Source: JAFAZJ01 sp964437145 (lineage in GTDB: Bacteria; Pseudomonadota; Alphaproteobacteria; Reyranellales; Reyranellaceae). Taken from it: a DNA stretch of 64,000 bases. The stretch covers positions 1-64,000 of the forward strand of contig CAYTFW010000003.1 of NCBI GenBank assembly GCA_964437145.1, written 5' to 3'. This document shows, piece after piece, positions 16,692-25,691 of this stretch. Both the position numbers and the translations under genes were made by a program. The notes beneath the pieces were generated by a model. That model was given only the letters and a program-made list of their open reading frames with translations. It ran no database searches and had not been told where the DNA came from. The number at the start of each line of letters is the position of its first letter. Position 1 is the stretch's first letter.

Positions 16692-18100
16692 CCCGCCGGT
16701 CCTGGCGTCGACATCGTGCGGCGCGCCAGCCAGATCGACAGGATCACGGCCGGCAGCCCGACCAGTGTCGTGTAGACGAAGAACACGACATAGCCCTCGT
16801 GCTTGGGCGTCACCGATAGCGTGATCAGCAGATCGCCGAGCAGCGGCAGCTTGCGGCTGTTGGCCTCCGCCCAGTCGACGATGGCACCCGACCAGCCGCC
16901 GAGGAACTTGCCGGGCAGCAGCATCAGCGAGGTGAACAGGGCGTACTGGGTGGCTGTGTAGGCGGTGTTGGTCAGACCGGAGAGATAGGCGATGAAGACA
17001 GAGCCGGAGATGCCGGTGACGAAATTGTCGGCGGAGATCGTCGCTGCCAGCAGCCACAGATCGGGCGCGCCGCGCGCGGCGAGCAGGGCGAAGAGCAGGT
17101 TGGTCAGCGGCAGCAGCAAGGCCATCCAGATCAGCGGCGAGCGCACGCCATAGCGCGCCACGATCACGCCGCCGGCCAGCGCGCCGCCCACCGACATCCA
17201 GAAGCCGTAGAGCTTGGTGACCGAGGCGATGTCGGACTTCGAGAAGCCCATGTCGATGTAAAACGGGTTGGCCATCACGCCCAAGGTGATGTCGCTGATG
17301 CGGAACAGCGCGATGAAGGCGAGGATCGCCAGGCCCAGCCAACCCATGCGCTGGAAATAGTCGACGATGGGGCCGACCACCGCCGACATCAGCCAGGCGC
17401 TGATGCGCGATAGCGGATCGCGCGGCGCGTCCGCTGCAGGGGCTTCCGCCTCCACCGCCGGCTGCGGCGACTCGCGGATCAGCAGGGTCGTGACGATGCC
17501 CACCATGCCGAGCGCGGCCATCACAAGATAGGCGGTGGTCCAGTCGTAGATCTCCGCGGCGTAGAGCGCCCCGGCGCCGGCCGAGAGGATGGCGATGCGA
17601 TAGCCCAGCTGGTAGGCGCCGGCGGTCGGCCCCTGCAGCTCGGGGCCGGTGGCCTCGATACGCCAGGCGTCGACGGCGATGTCCTGCGTCGCCGAGGCGA
17701 AGGCCACGATCACCGCGGCGATGACCAGCGGCCGCAGATCGGTGCGGGGATCGAACTGCGCCATGGCGATCACGCCGCCGACGATGACGGCCTGCGCCAG
17801 CAGCATCCAGCCGCGCCGCCGGCCCAAGAGCGTGGTCAGCGGCGGCAGCGCCAGGCGATCGACCAGCGGCGCCCAGGCGAACTTGAAAGCGTAGGCCAGC
17901 GCCACCCAGGAGATGAAGCCGATCGTCGTGCGATCGACGCCGGTCTCGCGCAGCCGCGCCGACAGCGTGCCGAAGACCAGCAGCAGCGGCAGGCCGCTCG
18001 AGAAGCCGAGGAACAGCGCGGCGCGCACGCTGCCATGGCGATACGACAGGATCGCTTCGATCCACCCCGGCCGGCGCGCTGTCGCGGCTTCATCGGCCAT
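16688..18100 (-). CDS. ampG: AmpG-type muropeptide permease (MFS)
   Basis: This 470-residue inner-membrane carrier should import anhydro-muropeptides for cell-wall recycling. FLGFSSGLPLLLVFGTLSA in helix 1, DIAVDAWRIE and AYQLGYRIAIL are classical AmpG segments. About 12-14 helices are visible, and a Pro/Ala-rich loop (about 212-225) lies in the middle. The stop overlaps the start of the acetyltransferase gene, and the gene begins 10 bases after the PfkB kinase, so it is inside a minus-strand operon. Other recycling genes and ampR are not in the window. Confidence is high for family and moderate for exact substrate. Confidence 0.88.
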   Translation of the reverse strand: MADEAATARRPGWIEAILSYRHGSVRAALFLGFSSGLPLLLVFGTLSARLRETGVDRTTIGFISWVALAYAFKFAWAPLVDRLALPPLTTLLGRRRGWMLLAQAVIVGGVIAMAQFDPRTDLRPLVIAAVIVAFASATQDIAVDAWRIEATGPELQGPTAGAYQLGYRIAILSAGAGALYAAEIYDWTTAYLVMAALGMVGIVTTLLIRESPQPAVEAEAPAADAPRDPLSRISAWLMSAVVGPIVDYFQRMGWLGLAILAFIALFRISDITLGVMANPFYIDMGFSKSDIASVTKLYGFWMSVGGALAGGVIVARYGVRSPLIWMALLLPLTNLLFALLAARGAPDLWLLAATISADNFVTGISGSVFIAYLSGLTNTAYTATQYALFTSLMLLPGKFLGGWSGAIVDWAEANSRKLPLLGDLLITLSVTPKHEGYVVFFVYTTLVGLPAVILSIWLARRTMSTPGPAG

Positions 18101-18110
18101 CGGCGGGCCG

Positions 18111-19091
18111 TCAGATCAGGGTATTCAGCGGAACGAGCGGGCGGGCACCGACATGGCTGATCACCTCCCCGGCGGCGACGCCGCCGATGCGCGCACATTC
18201 CGCCAGCGGCTTGCCGCGCGTGTAGCCGTAGAGAAAGCCCGCGGCGTAGAGATCGCCGGCGCCGGTGGTATCGACCACCTTGGCGACCTTCGCCGCGTCG
18301 ACCACGTGGATCTCGTCGCCCTTGACGATCACCGAACCCTTGGCGCTACGCGTCAGCGCCACGATCTTGCCGGTGGCGCGGGCGCGCTGCAGCGCCTCGT
18401 CGAAGGTCTTCACCTGGTAGAGCGAGAGGATCTCGCTTTCGTTGGCGAACAGGATATCGATCTGGTCGCGGATCAGCGCGTTGAACTCGTCGCGCCAGCG
18501 ATCGACGCAGAAGGAGTCGGAGAGTGTGATCGATACCTCGCGGCCGGCGGCGTGCGCGGCGGCGAAAGCCTTGCGCACCGCCTCCTTGGCGCGCGGTGGA
18601 TCCCACAGGTAACCCTCGACATAGGTGACCTTGGCCGAGGCCACGAGCGCCGCGTCGATGTCCTGCGGCCCCAAGGTGACGCAGGCACCGAGATAGGTGT
18701 TCATCGTGCGCTGTGCGTCTGGCGTGACGAAGATCAGGCAGCGCGCGGTGGGCGGGCCGTCGGTCGACGGCGGCGTGTCGAAGCTGACGCCCGCTTCGCG
18801 GATATCGTGGCGGAAGGTCCAGCCCAGCGCGTCGTCGCGCACCTTGCCGATGTACGTGGCCTTGCCGCCCAGCGAGGCAACGCCGGCGACGGTGTTGCCA
18901 CAGGAGCCGCCGGAGATTTCGACGGCGTCGCGCATCGCGGCGTAGAGCGCCTCGGCGCGCGACGCATCGATCAGCGACATCGCGCCCTTGGCCAGCTTGT
19001 TGAGGTTCAGGAACTCATCGTCGGTTGTCGCGAGTACGTCGACGATGGCATTGCCGATGCCCAGCACGTCGTAGGCGGCGGAAGCTGTCAT
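18111..19091 (-). CDS. PfkB-family carbohydrate/nucleoside kinase (adenosine-kinase type)
   Basis: The 326-residue kinase has the N-terminal GIGNAIVDVLA, the substrate-binding GGSCGNTVAGVASLGG and the C-terminal catalytic motif DTTGAGDLYAAGF, whose Asp is the general base. The closest pattern is the adenosine kinase/ribokinase-like group common in alphaproteobacteria, so adenosine or a sugar is the likely substrate. It sits 72 bases after the glycosyltransferase. A TATAAT on the minus strand in that gap may give it its own promoter. Confidence 0.87.
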   Translation of the reverse strand: MTASAAYDVLGIGNAIVDVLATTDDEFLNLNKLAKGAMSLIDASRAEALYAAMRDAVEISGGSCGNTVAGVASLGGKATYIGKVRDDALGWTFRHDIREAGVSFDTPPSTDGPPTARCLIFVTPDAQRTMNTYLGACVTLGPQDIDAALVASAKVTYVEGYLWDPPRAKEAVRKAFAAAHAAGREVSITLSDSFCVDRWRDEFNALIRDQIDILFANESEILSLYQVKTFDEALQRARATGKIVALTRSAKGSVIVKGDEIHVVDAAKVAKVVDTTGAGDLYAAGFLYGYTRGKPLAECARIGGVAAGEVISHVGARPLVPLNTLI

Positions 19092-19131
19092 TGGATTGTC
19101 TTGTCCGTGGGGCAGAGGGGCGAAACGGTCT

Positions 19132-19137
19132 ATTATA
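19132..19137 (-). promoter_or_regulatory. Possible -10 box for the PfkB-AmpG-Pat genes
   Basis: A perfect TATAAT reads on the minus strand about 40 bases before the PfkB start, rare in such G+C-rich DNA. I could not find a matching -35 box at 17 bases, so it is only a candidate for an internal promoter in the 72-base gap. Confidence 0.3.
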
Positions 19138-19163
19138 CCGGCGGTGCTCCCGCCTCGCGAGCC

Positions 19164-20864
19164 TCAGTCGAGCGGCTTGGGCCGGTCGGGTACGGCGATA
19201 CGATCGTCAATCACGATCAGGCCGGCCTTGGCGAGCAGCGAGAGCGTGCGGATGGCGCCATCGCGTCGGCCGCGCTCGACGGCGTCGAGCAGCTCGGCCA
19301 CCGACACGCCCGGCGACGTCGCGATCGCCGCGCGCACGCGTTCGACCTCCGCCGCCAGCAGGAAATGCGTGCCGGCGCCCGACAGCAGCGGCGAGGCCAG
19401 GGTGCGGCGCCATGTCTCGGCGTCGGTCGTGGTGGCCCTGACGCGCGAGCGCGCGCCGAAGACATAGGTCGCGTAGTGCGCGAACAGGCTGAAGGGTTCG
19501 GGGTGCAGCGGGTGGGGGCCGCGCGCGGGCGCCGACGCCTTGGCGCGACGGTCGGCGAGCTCGCCCCACAGCGCGCGGTAGAGGCCGTAGATTCGCGACC
19601 AGCCGAAGGTCTCGTGCGCGCGGCGCCTTCCGTCCGCGCCCATGCGGCGGCGCAGATCGGCGTTCTCGATCAGCGCGACATAGGCCTCCTCGGCCTTGCC
19701 GGCGTCGACGGCGACATTGAGCGCGGCGGCGCCGATATAGGCGTCGTAGCTGTCGAGGCCGCCGAAATGGCGGTAGGCCATGGTGGCGCCGAAGCCTGGC
19801 GGCGTCATGGTCGTGGGCACGAGGACGCCGTCGACGCCATCGCGCACCGTCTCGCGATAGCCGTCCCAGTCGGCCACCACGACCGGCAAGCCCGCCGCCA
19901 TCGCCTCGATCGGTGCCAGGCCGAAGGTCTCCTGGATGTTGTCGACCAGCGAGGTGAAGAAATCGCCCACCGCCCAGATGTCGGCGCGTACCTCAGGATC
20001 GCGGCCATCGACGAAGTGGCAGCGCACCGACGGGCACAGCGCCGCCGCGCCCTCCTTGAATCCGCGTTCGATGAAGTCGGTGCCGAACCAGCCGGCCTGC
20101 ACCAGATGAACGCGCTTGCCGGTGCGCTTCGCCGCCAGCTCCAGCGCCTGGTACATCGGCAGCGGGTTGGCCTTGGCGTGGAACGCCAGCCGGCCGACGA
20201 ACAGCGCGACGATGTCGTCGTCGCCGGCGCCGATCTCGCGTCGCCGCCGCGCGCGTGCTTCACGCATCGCCGGTGTCGTCGTGTCGAAGGCGTCGGTGTG
20301 CACGCCCAATGGAATCACCGGCAACTGCAGACGCGCATTGGCCGGCACCGTGACGCCGAAGCGCTCCGAGAGATAGGCGGCCTGCTCCTCGATGATGCGA
20401 TCGACCACGCGGCGCACGGCGTGCGAGGTGCAGATCACCGCGTCCCATTCCTCGTAGGGCGCGGTGAGGTAATAGGCCAATGCGCGTTGCGCGCCGACCG
20501 ACGATAGCGTGTGCGTCACGCCGCTCAGCGAATAGGCGCGCGGATCGCCGAAGCGGCGCGTCCAGGCCTCGTCGTGCAGTACCGGATCGGGCCGGAACAG
20601 GCAGCCGGCCTGGGCCAAGCCTTGCGCATCGCCGTGGCGTATCCAGTTGCAGGCGCGGTCAGCGCCGCCTGGCGCCTCCGCCTCGATCAGCTTGCGAAAG
20701 CCGTCAACGTCCTGCTGGCGCGCGGCGTAGATCGAGAACGATGGCGAGGGGTCGTGCCGCGCCAACGCGCGCAGGAAGGCGTCGCTCGCGACCTGGCGCC
20801 CCATCATCCGCTTGTAGGGATCGAACTCGTCGGCGCGGTAGTAGATCGCCGCGGTCGCCGTCAT
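19164..20864 (-). CDS. Family 4-type glycosyltransferase (GT-B)
   Basis: The 566-residue GT-B protein has a C-terminal half with VALFVGRLAFHAKANP, then the E-x7-E region FGLAPIEAMAAGLPVVVADW and GYRETVRDGVDGVLVP, which bind the nucleotide sugar. The C-terminal 120 residues are an extra helical part of unknown role. The ATG at 20864 overlaps the P450 stop as ATGA, so the two are translationally coupled; a start 17 codons earlier lies inside the P450 gene. Acceptor and sugar are unknown. Coupling to a P450 suggests glycosylation of an oxidised small molecule or lipid. Confidence 0.85.
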   Translation of the reverse strand: MTATAAIYYRADEFDPYKRMMGRQVASDAFLRALARHDPSPSFSIYAARQQDVDGFRKLIEAEAPGGADRACNWIRHGDAQGLAQAGCLFRPDPVLHDEAWTRRFGDPRAYSLSGVTHTLSSVGAQRALAYYLTAPYEEWDAVICTSHAVRRVVDRIIEEQAAYLSERFGVTVPANARLQLPVIPLGVHTDAFDTTTPAMREARARRRREIGAGDDDIVALFVGRLAFHAKANPLPMYQALELAAKRTGKRVHLVQAGWFGTDFIERGFKEGAAALCPSVRCHFVDGRDPEVRADIWAVGDFFTSLVDNIQETFGLAPIEAMAAGLPVVVADWDGYRETVRDGVDGVLVPTTMTPPGFGATMAYRHFGGLDSYDAYIGAAALNVAVDAGKAEEAYVALIENADLRRRMGADGRRRAHETFGWSRIYGLYRALWGELADRRAKASAPARGPHPLHPEPFSLFAHYATYVFGARSRVRATTTDAETWRRTLASPLLSGAGTHFLLAAEVERVRAAIATSPGVSVAELLDAVERGRRDGAIRTLSLLAKAGLIVIDDRIAVPDRPKPLD

Positions 20865-22081
20865 GCGCGCAGCATCAGCGAGGTCGGGCCGCGCAGCACG
20901 AAGTTGGTCTTCCACGCGACCGACTCATCGAGCAGCGCGAGATCGGGATAGCGCCGCAGCAGCGCGGGCAACGCGACCTCGACCTCGAGCCGTGCCAGCG
21001 GCGCGCCGAGGCAGAAATGGATGCCGTAGCCGAAGGCGATATGGCGCGAGGCGTCCTTGCGGCGAATGTCGAAGCGGTCCGGCTGGTCGAAGACGCGCGG
21101 ATCGCGGTTGGCCGAGAGGTGATAGAGGAACACGCGCTGGCCCTTCTCGATCGAGCGGCCGTGCCATTCGAACGACTGCAGCGCCACGCGCATGCTCATG
21201 AACAGCGCGCCGTCGTGGCGTAGCATCTCCTCGACCGTGTTGCGCACCAGCGCCGGATCGTCGAGGTTGGCCCGCAGATCCTGGAGCACGGCCGGATTGC
21301 GCAGCAGGCTGCGCAGGCCGTTGGACAGCAGATTGGTCGTGGTCTCGTGGCCGGCGACGAGGAACAGGATCAGGTTGGCCACCAGCTCGTCGGTGCTCAG
21401 CCGGTCCTGATCGTCGCGCGCGTCGATCAGGGCGTCGATGATGGCGTCGCCAGGATTCTCCCGGCGGCGCGCGAGGAAGTCCCGGAGGTAGGCGCCCATC
21501 TCGCTGGTGGCCACGGCGGCGCGGCGGAACAGGTCCTCGCCGGTGCCGGCGGTCGAGGTCGCGAAGCCGTCGGACCAGCGCTTCAGATCGTCGAGTATGC
21601 TCTCGGGCACGCCGATCAGCTCGGCGATCACCCGCGCCGGCAGCGGATAGGCGAAGGCTGGCACGAAGTCGAAGGTGCCGGACCTGGGCATCGCCGCGAG
21701 CAGCGCCTCGACGAAGGCGGCGACGCGCGGACGCAGGCCCTCGATGGCGCTGGGCGTGAAGCCGCGATTGACCAGGCCGCGCAGCCGCGTGTGATCGGGC
21801 GGGTCGCGGAACAGCATGAAGGGGTCGAGCAGGCGGCGGTAATCCGCGAAGACCTCGCGGAAGCCCGGCTCGAACACCTGGGGATCGGGCATGGCGCGGC
21901 CCGGCGTCATCCGTGGGTCGTTCAGTCCGGCGCGCACGTCGTCGTAGCGCGTTACCAGCCAGGCCTTGTAGCGCGGCGACCAGTGCACCGGGTCGCGCTC
22001 CTGCAGGTCGCGCAGCGCCGGCAGCGGATCGGGCAGGCGCGACACGGCGCCGGGATCGAAGGTCGTGCTCACCATCGCCAT
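20861..22081 (-). CDS. Cytochrome P450
   Basis: This is a 406-residue soluble bacterial P450. The I-helix oxygen-activation motif is AGHETT (near 245), the K-helix ExxR is EEMLRH, and the heme loop FGYGIHFCLGAPLAR carries the Cys thiolate. Monooxygenation of a small hydrophobic substrate is expected. Electrons would come from a ferredoxin and reductase; none is adjacent, though an FprA-like reductase lies at the window start. Nine bases separate it from the PTE-like gene and its stop overlaps the glycosyltransferase, so it is mid-operon. Confidence 0.93.
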   Translation of the reverse strand: MAMVSTTFDPGAVSRLPDPLPALRDLQERDPVHWSPRYKAWLVTRYDDVRAGLNDPRMTPGRAMPDPQVFEPGFREVFADYRRLLDPFMLFRDPPDHTRLRGLVNRGFTPSAIEGLRPRVAAFVEALLAAMPRSGTFDFVPAFAYPLPARVIAELIGVPESILDDLKRWSDGFATSTAGTGEDLFRRAAVATSEMGAYLRDFLARRRENPGDAIIDALIDARDDQDRLSTDELVANLILFLVAGHETTTNLLSNGLRSLLRNPAVLQDLRANLDDPALVRNTVEEMLRHDGALFMSMRVALQSFEWHGRSIEKGQRVFLYHLSANRDPRVFDQPDRFDIRRKDASRHIAFGYGIHFCLGAPLARLEVEVALPALLRRYPDLALLDESVAWKTNFVLRGPTSLMLRA

Positions 22082-22090
22082 CGCGTCACC

Positions 22091-23143
22091 CTACACGAAC
22101 GTCAGCAGCCGTCGCGGATTGCCGACCAGGATCGCGTCGATCTCGGCGTCGGCATAGCCGCGTTTGCGCATCATCGGCACGACGTTGCGGAAGATGTGGC
22201 CGTAGCCGTGGCCGCCGAAGGCGGTGAGCCGCGTGCGGTAGCAGATGTCGTGGCTGATCACGACGCGCTCCAGATGGCCGCGCTCGATCAGGGCGCGAAT
22301 CAGCTTCAGGCGCGTGGCGTCGTTGGGCATGTCGATGTCCGACAGGCCGTAATACGAGGCCTCCTGGCCGAACAGGTCGAACTCGATGGTGACGCCGGTA
22401 TCGGCCAGCTTCAGCAGGCGCTCGACATCGAACACCGTGCGGTCGATATGGCTGATGACGATGCGTGTCGGATCACCGCCATTGGCGACGACGAAGTCCG
22501 CGACCTCCTGCGGCTGATCCTCGTGGCGGCCGGGATGCACGTTGATCGACGCGCCGGTCTCCTTCTGCGCGATCAGCGCCGCCGTCATCACGCGCTTCTC
22601 CAGGTCGGTCCACGGCGACTGGCAGCCGATCTCGCCGATCATGCCGGCACGCACCTCGGTGCCCCAGGCGCCGACCTGCACCTGGTCGACGATCTCGCGC
22701 GCGAAATCGTCGACCGCGCGGCCGTGATTGCGCGGGTCCTGGTAGTCGTTCACGTAGTAGCCGCAGCCCATGACGATGGTGACGCCGGTGCCCGCGGCGA
22801 TGCGTGCGAGGCCCTTGGGATCGGGGCTCAACCCGCCGCAGGTCAGCTCGACGATGGCGTCGCCGCCCTCGCGCTTCATCGCCTCGACCTCGCGCACCGC
22901 GACATCCTCGAGATCGAGCATGTACTTGCGGCCGGCGCGCGCGATGCCGTGGCCGTGGTTGATCTGCCAGACGTTCTCCAGCGTGATCTCCGGCCCGAGA
23001 TCGTTCTCGGTGCGCGTCTCGGGCGGGCGGATGTCACACAGCACGTGCTCGTGCATCAAGGTGCGGCCGAGCTTGTCGGGCGCGATCGGTCCCAGCACGG
23101 TCTGGACCTTGCCGCGCAGATCGGAACGGGTCAGGCGGGTCAT
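22091..23143 (-). CDS. Phosphotriesterase-family amidohydrolase (PHP-like)
   Basis: The 350-residue TIM-barrel metal hydrolase has the first metal pair in LMHEHV, further His in INVHPGRH and VISHIDRT, and a last acidic ligand in VISHDICYRTRL. The bridging position reads MIGEIG, with Glu instead of the carboxylated Lys of true phosphotriesterase and lactonases, as in phosphotriesterase-homology proteins. So lactone, ester or phosphoester hydrolysis is possible, but paraoxonase activity should not be assumed. It is the first gene of the six-gene minus-strand run and probably carries the main promoter just upstream of 23143. Confidence 0.85.
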   Translation of the reverse strand: MTRLTRSDLRGKVQTVLGPIAPDKLGRTLMHEHVLCDIRPPETRTENDLGPEITLENVWQINHGHGIARAGRKYMLDLEDVAVREVEAMKREGGDAIVELTCGGLSPDPKGLARIAAGTGVTIVMGCGYYVNDYQDPRNHGRAVDDFAREIVDQVQVGAWGTEVRAGMIGEIGCQSPWTDLEKRVMTAALIAQKETGASINVHPGRHEDQPQEVADFVVANGGDPTRIVISHIDRTVFDVERLLKLADTGVTIEFDLFGQEASYYGLSDIDMPNDATRLKLIRALIERGHLERVVISHDICYRTRLTAFGGHGYGHIFRNVVPMMRKRGYADAEIDAILVGNPRRLLTFV

Positions 23144-23252
23144 GAACGCTCCTTCATGCCGCCATCATGCCTCATCAATTCGACGCCGCGACACGGATAT
23201 CGTGCGGTCGCGACAAGCCCCATGTTCGCCGCATCGACCATGAGGTGACACC

Positions 23253-23711
23253 ATGAGCTTCCGCATCCAGGGCCTGCCGGCCGAGACTTTCACCCACCTG
23301 TTCACCATGTCTGATGCCGAGTTGGCGCAAGCCGGCGCCGTGCGCCGTGTCGCCGACGACGCCAGCCCGTGCCGCGTCAGCCTGACCGACGCGACGCCGG
23401 GCGAGGAGGTGATCCTCGTCAACCACGAGCATCACGCCGTCGACTCACCCTATCGCATGCGCTTCGCGATCTTCGTACGCGCCGGCGAGACGACGTTCGA
23501 CCAGGTCGACACGGTGCCCGAGCAGCTGCGCGGCCGCATGCTCGCCGTTCGCGCCTTCGACGCCCAGGGCATGATGGTCGCCTTCGAGCTGGCGAAGGGC
23601 GCGCTCGTTGAGCAATCGATCGAACGGCTGCTGGCCGATGAACGCGCGGCCTACCTGCATATCCACTTCGCCGCGCCCGGCTGCTACGCCGCCAAGGTCT
23701 TGCGCGCCTAG
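23253..23711 (+). CDS. DUF1203 family protein
   Basis: The product has 152 residues and starts MSFRIQGLPAETF. CRVSLTDATPGEEVILVNHEHH and SPYRMRFAIFVR are the family core (PF06718), and AYLHIHFAAPGCYAAKV closes it. Function is unknown. The many conserved His suggest metal or ligand binding, but nothing is proven. It stands alone, divergent from the PTE-like gene, and its stop overlaps the end of the convergent nitroreductase gene by four bases. Confidence 0.85.
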   Translation: MSFRIQGLPAETFTHLFTMSDAELAQAGAVRRVADDASPCRVSLTDATPGEEVILVNHEHHAVDSPYRMRFAIFVRAGETTFDQVDTVPEQLRGRMLAVRAFDAQGMMVAFELAKGALVEQSIERLLADERAAYLHIHFAAPGCYAAKVLRA

Positions 23712-24376
23712 GCGCGGTGCCAGGCGACGAAGTCCTCCAGTGGGGCGCGCTCGGTGATCAGATTGTTGGGCACGTCGTTTTCGTCGGCGTGGCCGATCGC
23801 CAGACCGCAGATGACGATCTCGTTGTCGGGGATCTTCAGCTCGCGGCGGATCGCCGGATGATGATTGGCGAAAGCCGCCTGCGGGCAGGTATGCAGGCCC
23901 TCCTCGCGCGCCATCAGCATCAGGTTGGCGAGGAAGGCGCCGCAATCGAGCCACTGGCCATGACCATGCGCGCGATCGACCGTCATGATCAGGCCGACCG
24001 GCGCGTCGAAGAACACGTAGTTGCGCTCGTGCTGGCGCGACATGCCCTCGGCGTCGCCCTTGGGAATGTTGAGCATGCCGTACAGCGCCTTGCCGACCGC
24101 GACCTGGCGACTGCGATAGGGCTCGGGGACTGGTCGCTTGTAGACGCTGTACTCCGGCCCCGGCGATTCGCCCGTCTCGACCGAGGCCAGCACCGCCGCG
24201 CTCAGCCGCTTGCGCGCCTCGCCCATGGTCACGTAGAGCCGCCATGGCTGCAGGTTGACGTTCGACGCCGCGCGCTTGGACACCTCGATGATGCGGCGGA
24301 TTTTCTCCTCCGGCACCGGGTCCGATTTGAAGACGCGCATCGAGCGGCGCGAGAGGATGGCGTCGGAGACCTTCAT
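23708..24376 (-). CDS. Nitroreductase-family FMN oxidoreductase
   Basis: The 222-residue FMN enzyme has an N-terminus (AILSRRSMRVFKSDPVPEE) and RAASNVNLQPWRLYV that form the flavin site. Later features are LANLMLMAREEGLHTCPQ and ICGLAIGHADENDVPN. It is expected to reduce nitroaromatics, quinones or enones with NAD(P)H as a dimer. I use the ATG at 24376; the upstream 57 codons of the open frame lack family similarity and lie before the motif SRRSMR. The region from 24377 to 24644 contains only a family A palindrome. Confidence 0.88.
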   Translation of the reverse strand: MKVSDAILSRRSMRVFKSDPVPEEKIRRIIEVSKRAASNVNLQPWRLYVTMGEARKRLSAAVLASVETGESPGPEYSVYKRPVPEPYRSRQVAVGKALYGMLNIPKGDAEGMSRQHERNYVFFDAPVGLIMTVDRAHGHGQWLDCGAFLANLMLMAREEGLHTCPQAAFANHHPAIRRELKIPDNEIVICGLAIGHADENDVPNNLITERAPLEDFVAWHRA

Positions 24377-24547
24377 GACGTGATGTCCTGGAACGTATGG
24401 CGACGAATGAACCGCATCTTGCCCGCCAACGCTTGAGCGGCAAGCATTGGCACCGCGTCGTTCCGGGATGCGGAGCAGGGGCGGTGCGGCTGATTCACGA
24501 CGTCGATGTCGTGACGCGGTAGGCATCAGGCGGTTGATCAGACGCAC

Positions 24548-24616
24548 CTGTCATCCCGAGCGCAGCGAGGGATCTAGGAAAGCTGCGTAGATCCCTCGCT
24601 GCGCTCGGGATGACAG
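24548..24616. repeat. Family A intergenic palindrome, copy 1
   Basis: Perfect 29-base inverted repeat (24548-24576 with 24588-24616) around an 11-base loop; the core of the left arm is TCATCCCGAGCGCAGCGA. It lies between the nitroreductase start and the 3' end of the Bug gene. Copies recur at 29291, 40203 and 46381, with fragments at 1-64 and 53990. Confidence 0.93.
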
Positions 24617-24644
24617 TATAGTGCCGATTTCGGGCACATCGCGT

Positions 24645-25628
24645 TCAAGTCGGCTTGATGTTGCCCTTCACGATGACGTCGGCCCAGCGCTTCATCTCGG
24701 CCGACATCTTCGCGAGCACCTCGGCCTGCGGTCCGCCGGCGATCACGATGCCCATCTTCAGCATGCGCTCGCGGAGTTCGGCCTCGGCGATCACCTCGTT
24801 GCCGACTTGGTTCAACCTACCGACGATCTCCGGCGACACGCCCTTGGGCGCGAACAGCGTATAGTTGGTCGCCGATTCGAAGCCCGGCAGGCCGGCCTCC
24901 GCCATTGTCGGCGCATCGGGCAGCAGGGGTGAGCGCGTCTTGCTGGTGACCGCGAGGCAGCGCACCTTGCCCGAGGCGATGTGGGGCAAATGGGCCAGCA
25001 CATTGTCGATCGAGACCTGAACGCGGTTCTCGTAGAGATCGGCCTGGAAAAAGCTGGTGCCCTTGTAGGGCACGTGCGTCATCTCCGCGCCCGTCATCTG
25101 CTTCAGCATCTCGTAGTTGAGATGGACCAGGCCACCGAAGCCCGACGAGGCGTAGGAGAGCTGGCCGGGCTTGGACTTGGCCAGGGCGACCAGCTCCTTG
25201 ACGCTGGTCGCCGGCAGGCTCGGTGTCACCAGCACGGCCATCGTGCCGTTGGCGATCTCGAGGATCGGCACGAAGTCCTTGGCCATGTCGAAGCTGAGGT
25301 TTTGATGAAAGTACGGCGCGATCGAGTAGTCGACCATGCTGCCGATCATGAACGTGTGGCCATCCGGCGCGCTGCGCGCCAGCGCGGCACCGCCAATCGT
25401 GCCGCCAGCGCCGGGCTGGTTGTCGACCACGATCGGCTGGCCGATCTTCGCCGAGACCTTCTCGGAGAAGGCGCGCGTCACCGTATCGACGCCGCCGCCG
25501 GGCGGGTAGGGCGCGATCATGCGGATCTGCTTGGCCGGCCAGGCCTGCGCCCTGGTCGTCGCGGGCAGCGCGACCGTGAAAGCCGATGCCGCCATCAACC
25601 GGCGGCGTGAGAGCGTAGTCGTGCTCAT
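24645..25628 (-). CDS. Tripartite tricarboxylate transporter (Bug) periplasmic binding protein
   Basis: The 327-residue exported protein has the N-terminus SRRRLMAASAFTVALPATTRAQA, a twin-arginine-like signal with cleavage near AQA. The Bug signatures follow: PYPPGGGVDTVTR, NQPGAGGTIGG, SAPDGHTF and HVPYKG. These proteins bind carboxylates or aromatic acids, but no TctA/TctB membrane genes are nearby, as is usual for orphan Bug genes. It follows the VOC-hydrolase fusion by 63 bases on the same strand, which may hint at a shared substrate. Confidence 0.92.
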   Translation of the reverse strand: MSTTTLSRRRLMAASAFTVALPATTRAQAWPAKQIRMIAPYPPGGGVDTVTRAFSEKVSAKIGQPIVVDNQPGAGGTIGGAALARSAPDGHTFMIGSMVDYSIAPYFHQNLSFDMAKDFVPILEIANGTMAVLVTPSLPATSVKELVALAKSKPGQLSYASSGFGGLVHLNYEMLKQMTGAEMTHVPYKGTSFFQADLYENRVQVSIDNVLAHLPHIASGKVRCLAVTSKTRSPLLPDAPTMAEAGLPGFESATNYTLFAPKGVSPEIVGRLNQVGNEVIAEAELRERMLKMGIVIAGGPQAEVLAKMSAEMKRWADVIVKGNIKPT

Positions 25629-25691
25629 GGCGTTTCCTTACTTCGAATCTGTTCTTCTATAGACGGCGGCGGACGGCGCTCCAAGACGGAG

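Noticed and set aside
16692..18065. N-terminal 458 codons extending the Pat-like protein to 1359 residues
   Set aside because: These codons overlap AmpG in another frame and have no fold. The Pat-like domain begins at the ATG of 16691, coupled to the AmpG stop.
17913..20507. 864-codon open frame on the plus strand across PfkB, glycosyltransferase and AmpG
   Set aside because: It is antisense to three genes with clear family motifs. Its product is low-complexity and rich in Arg, Gly, Asp and Val, as expected for mirror frames in high-G+C DNA.
24548..24616. Family A palindromes considered as a CRISPR array or as ordinary terminators
   Set aside because: Copies are kilobases apart with no regular spacers, so they are not CRISPR. 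They lack a consistent U-run, so simple terminators do not explain the long conserved arms, though some may end transcription.
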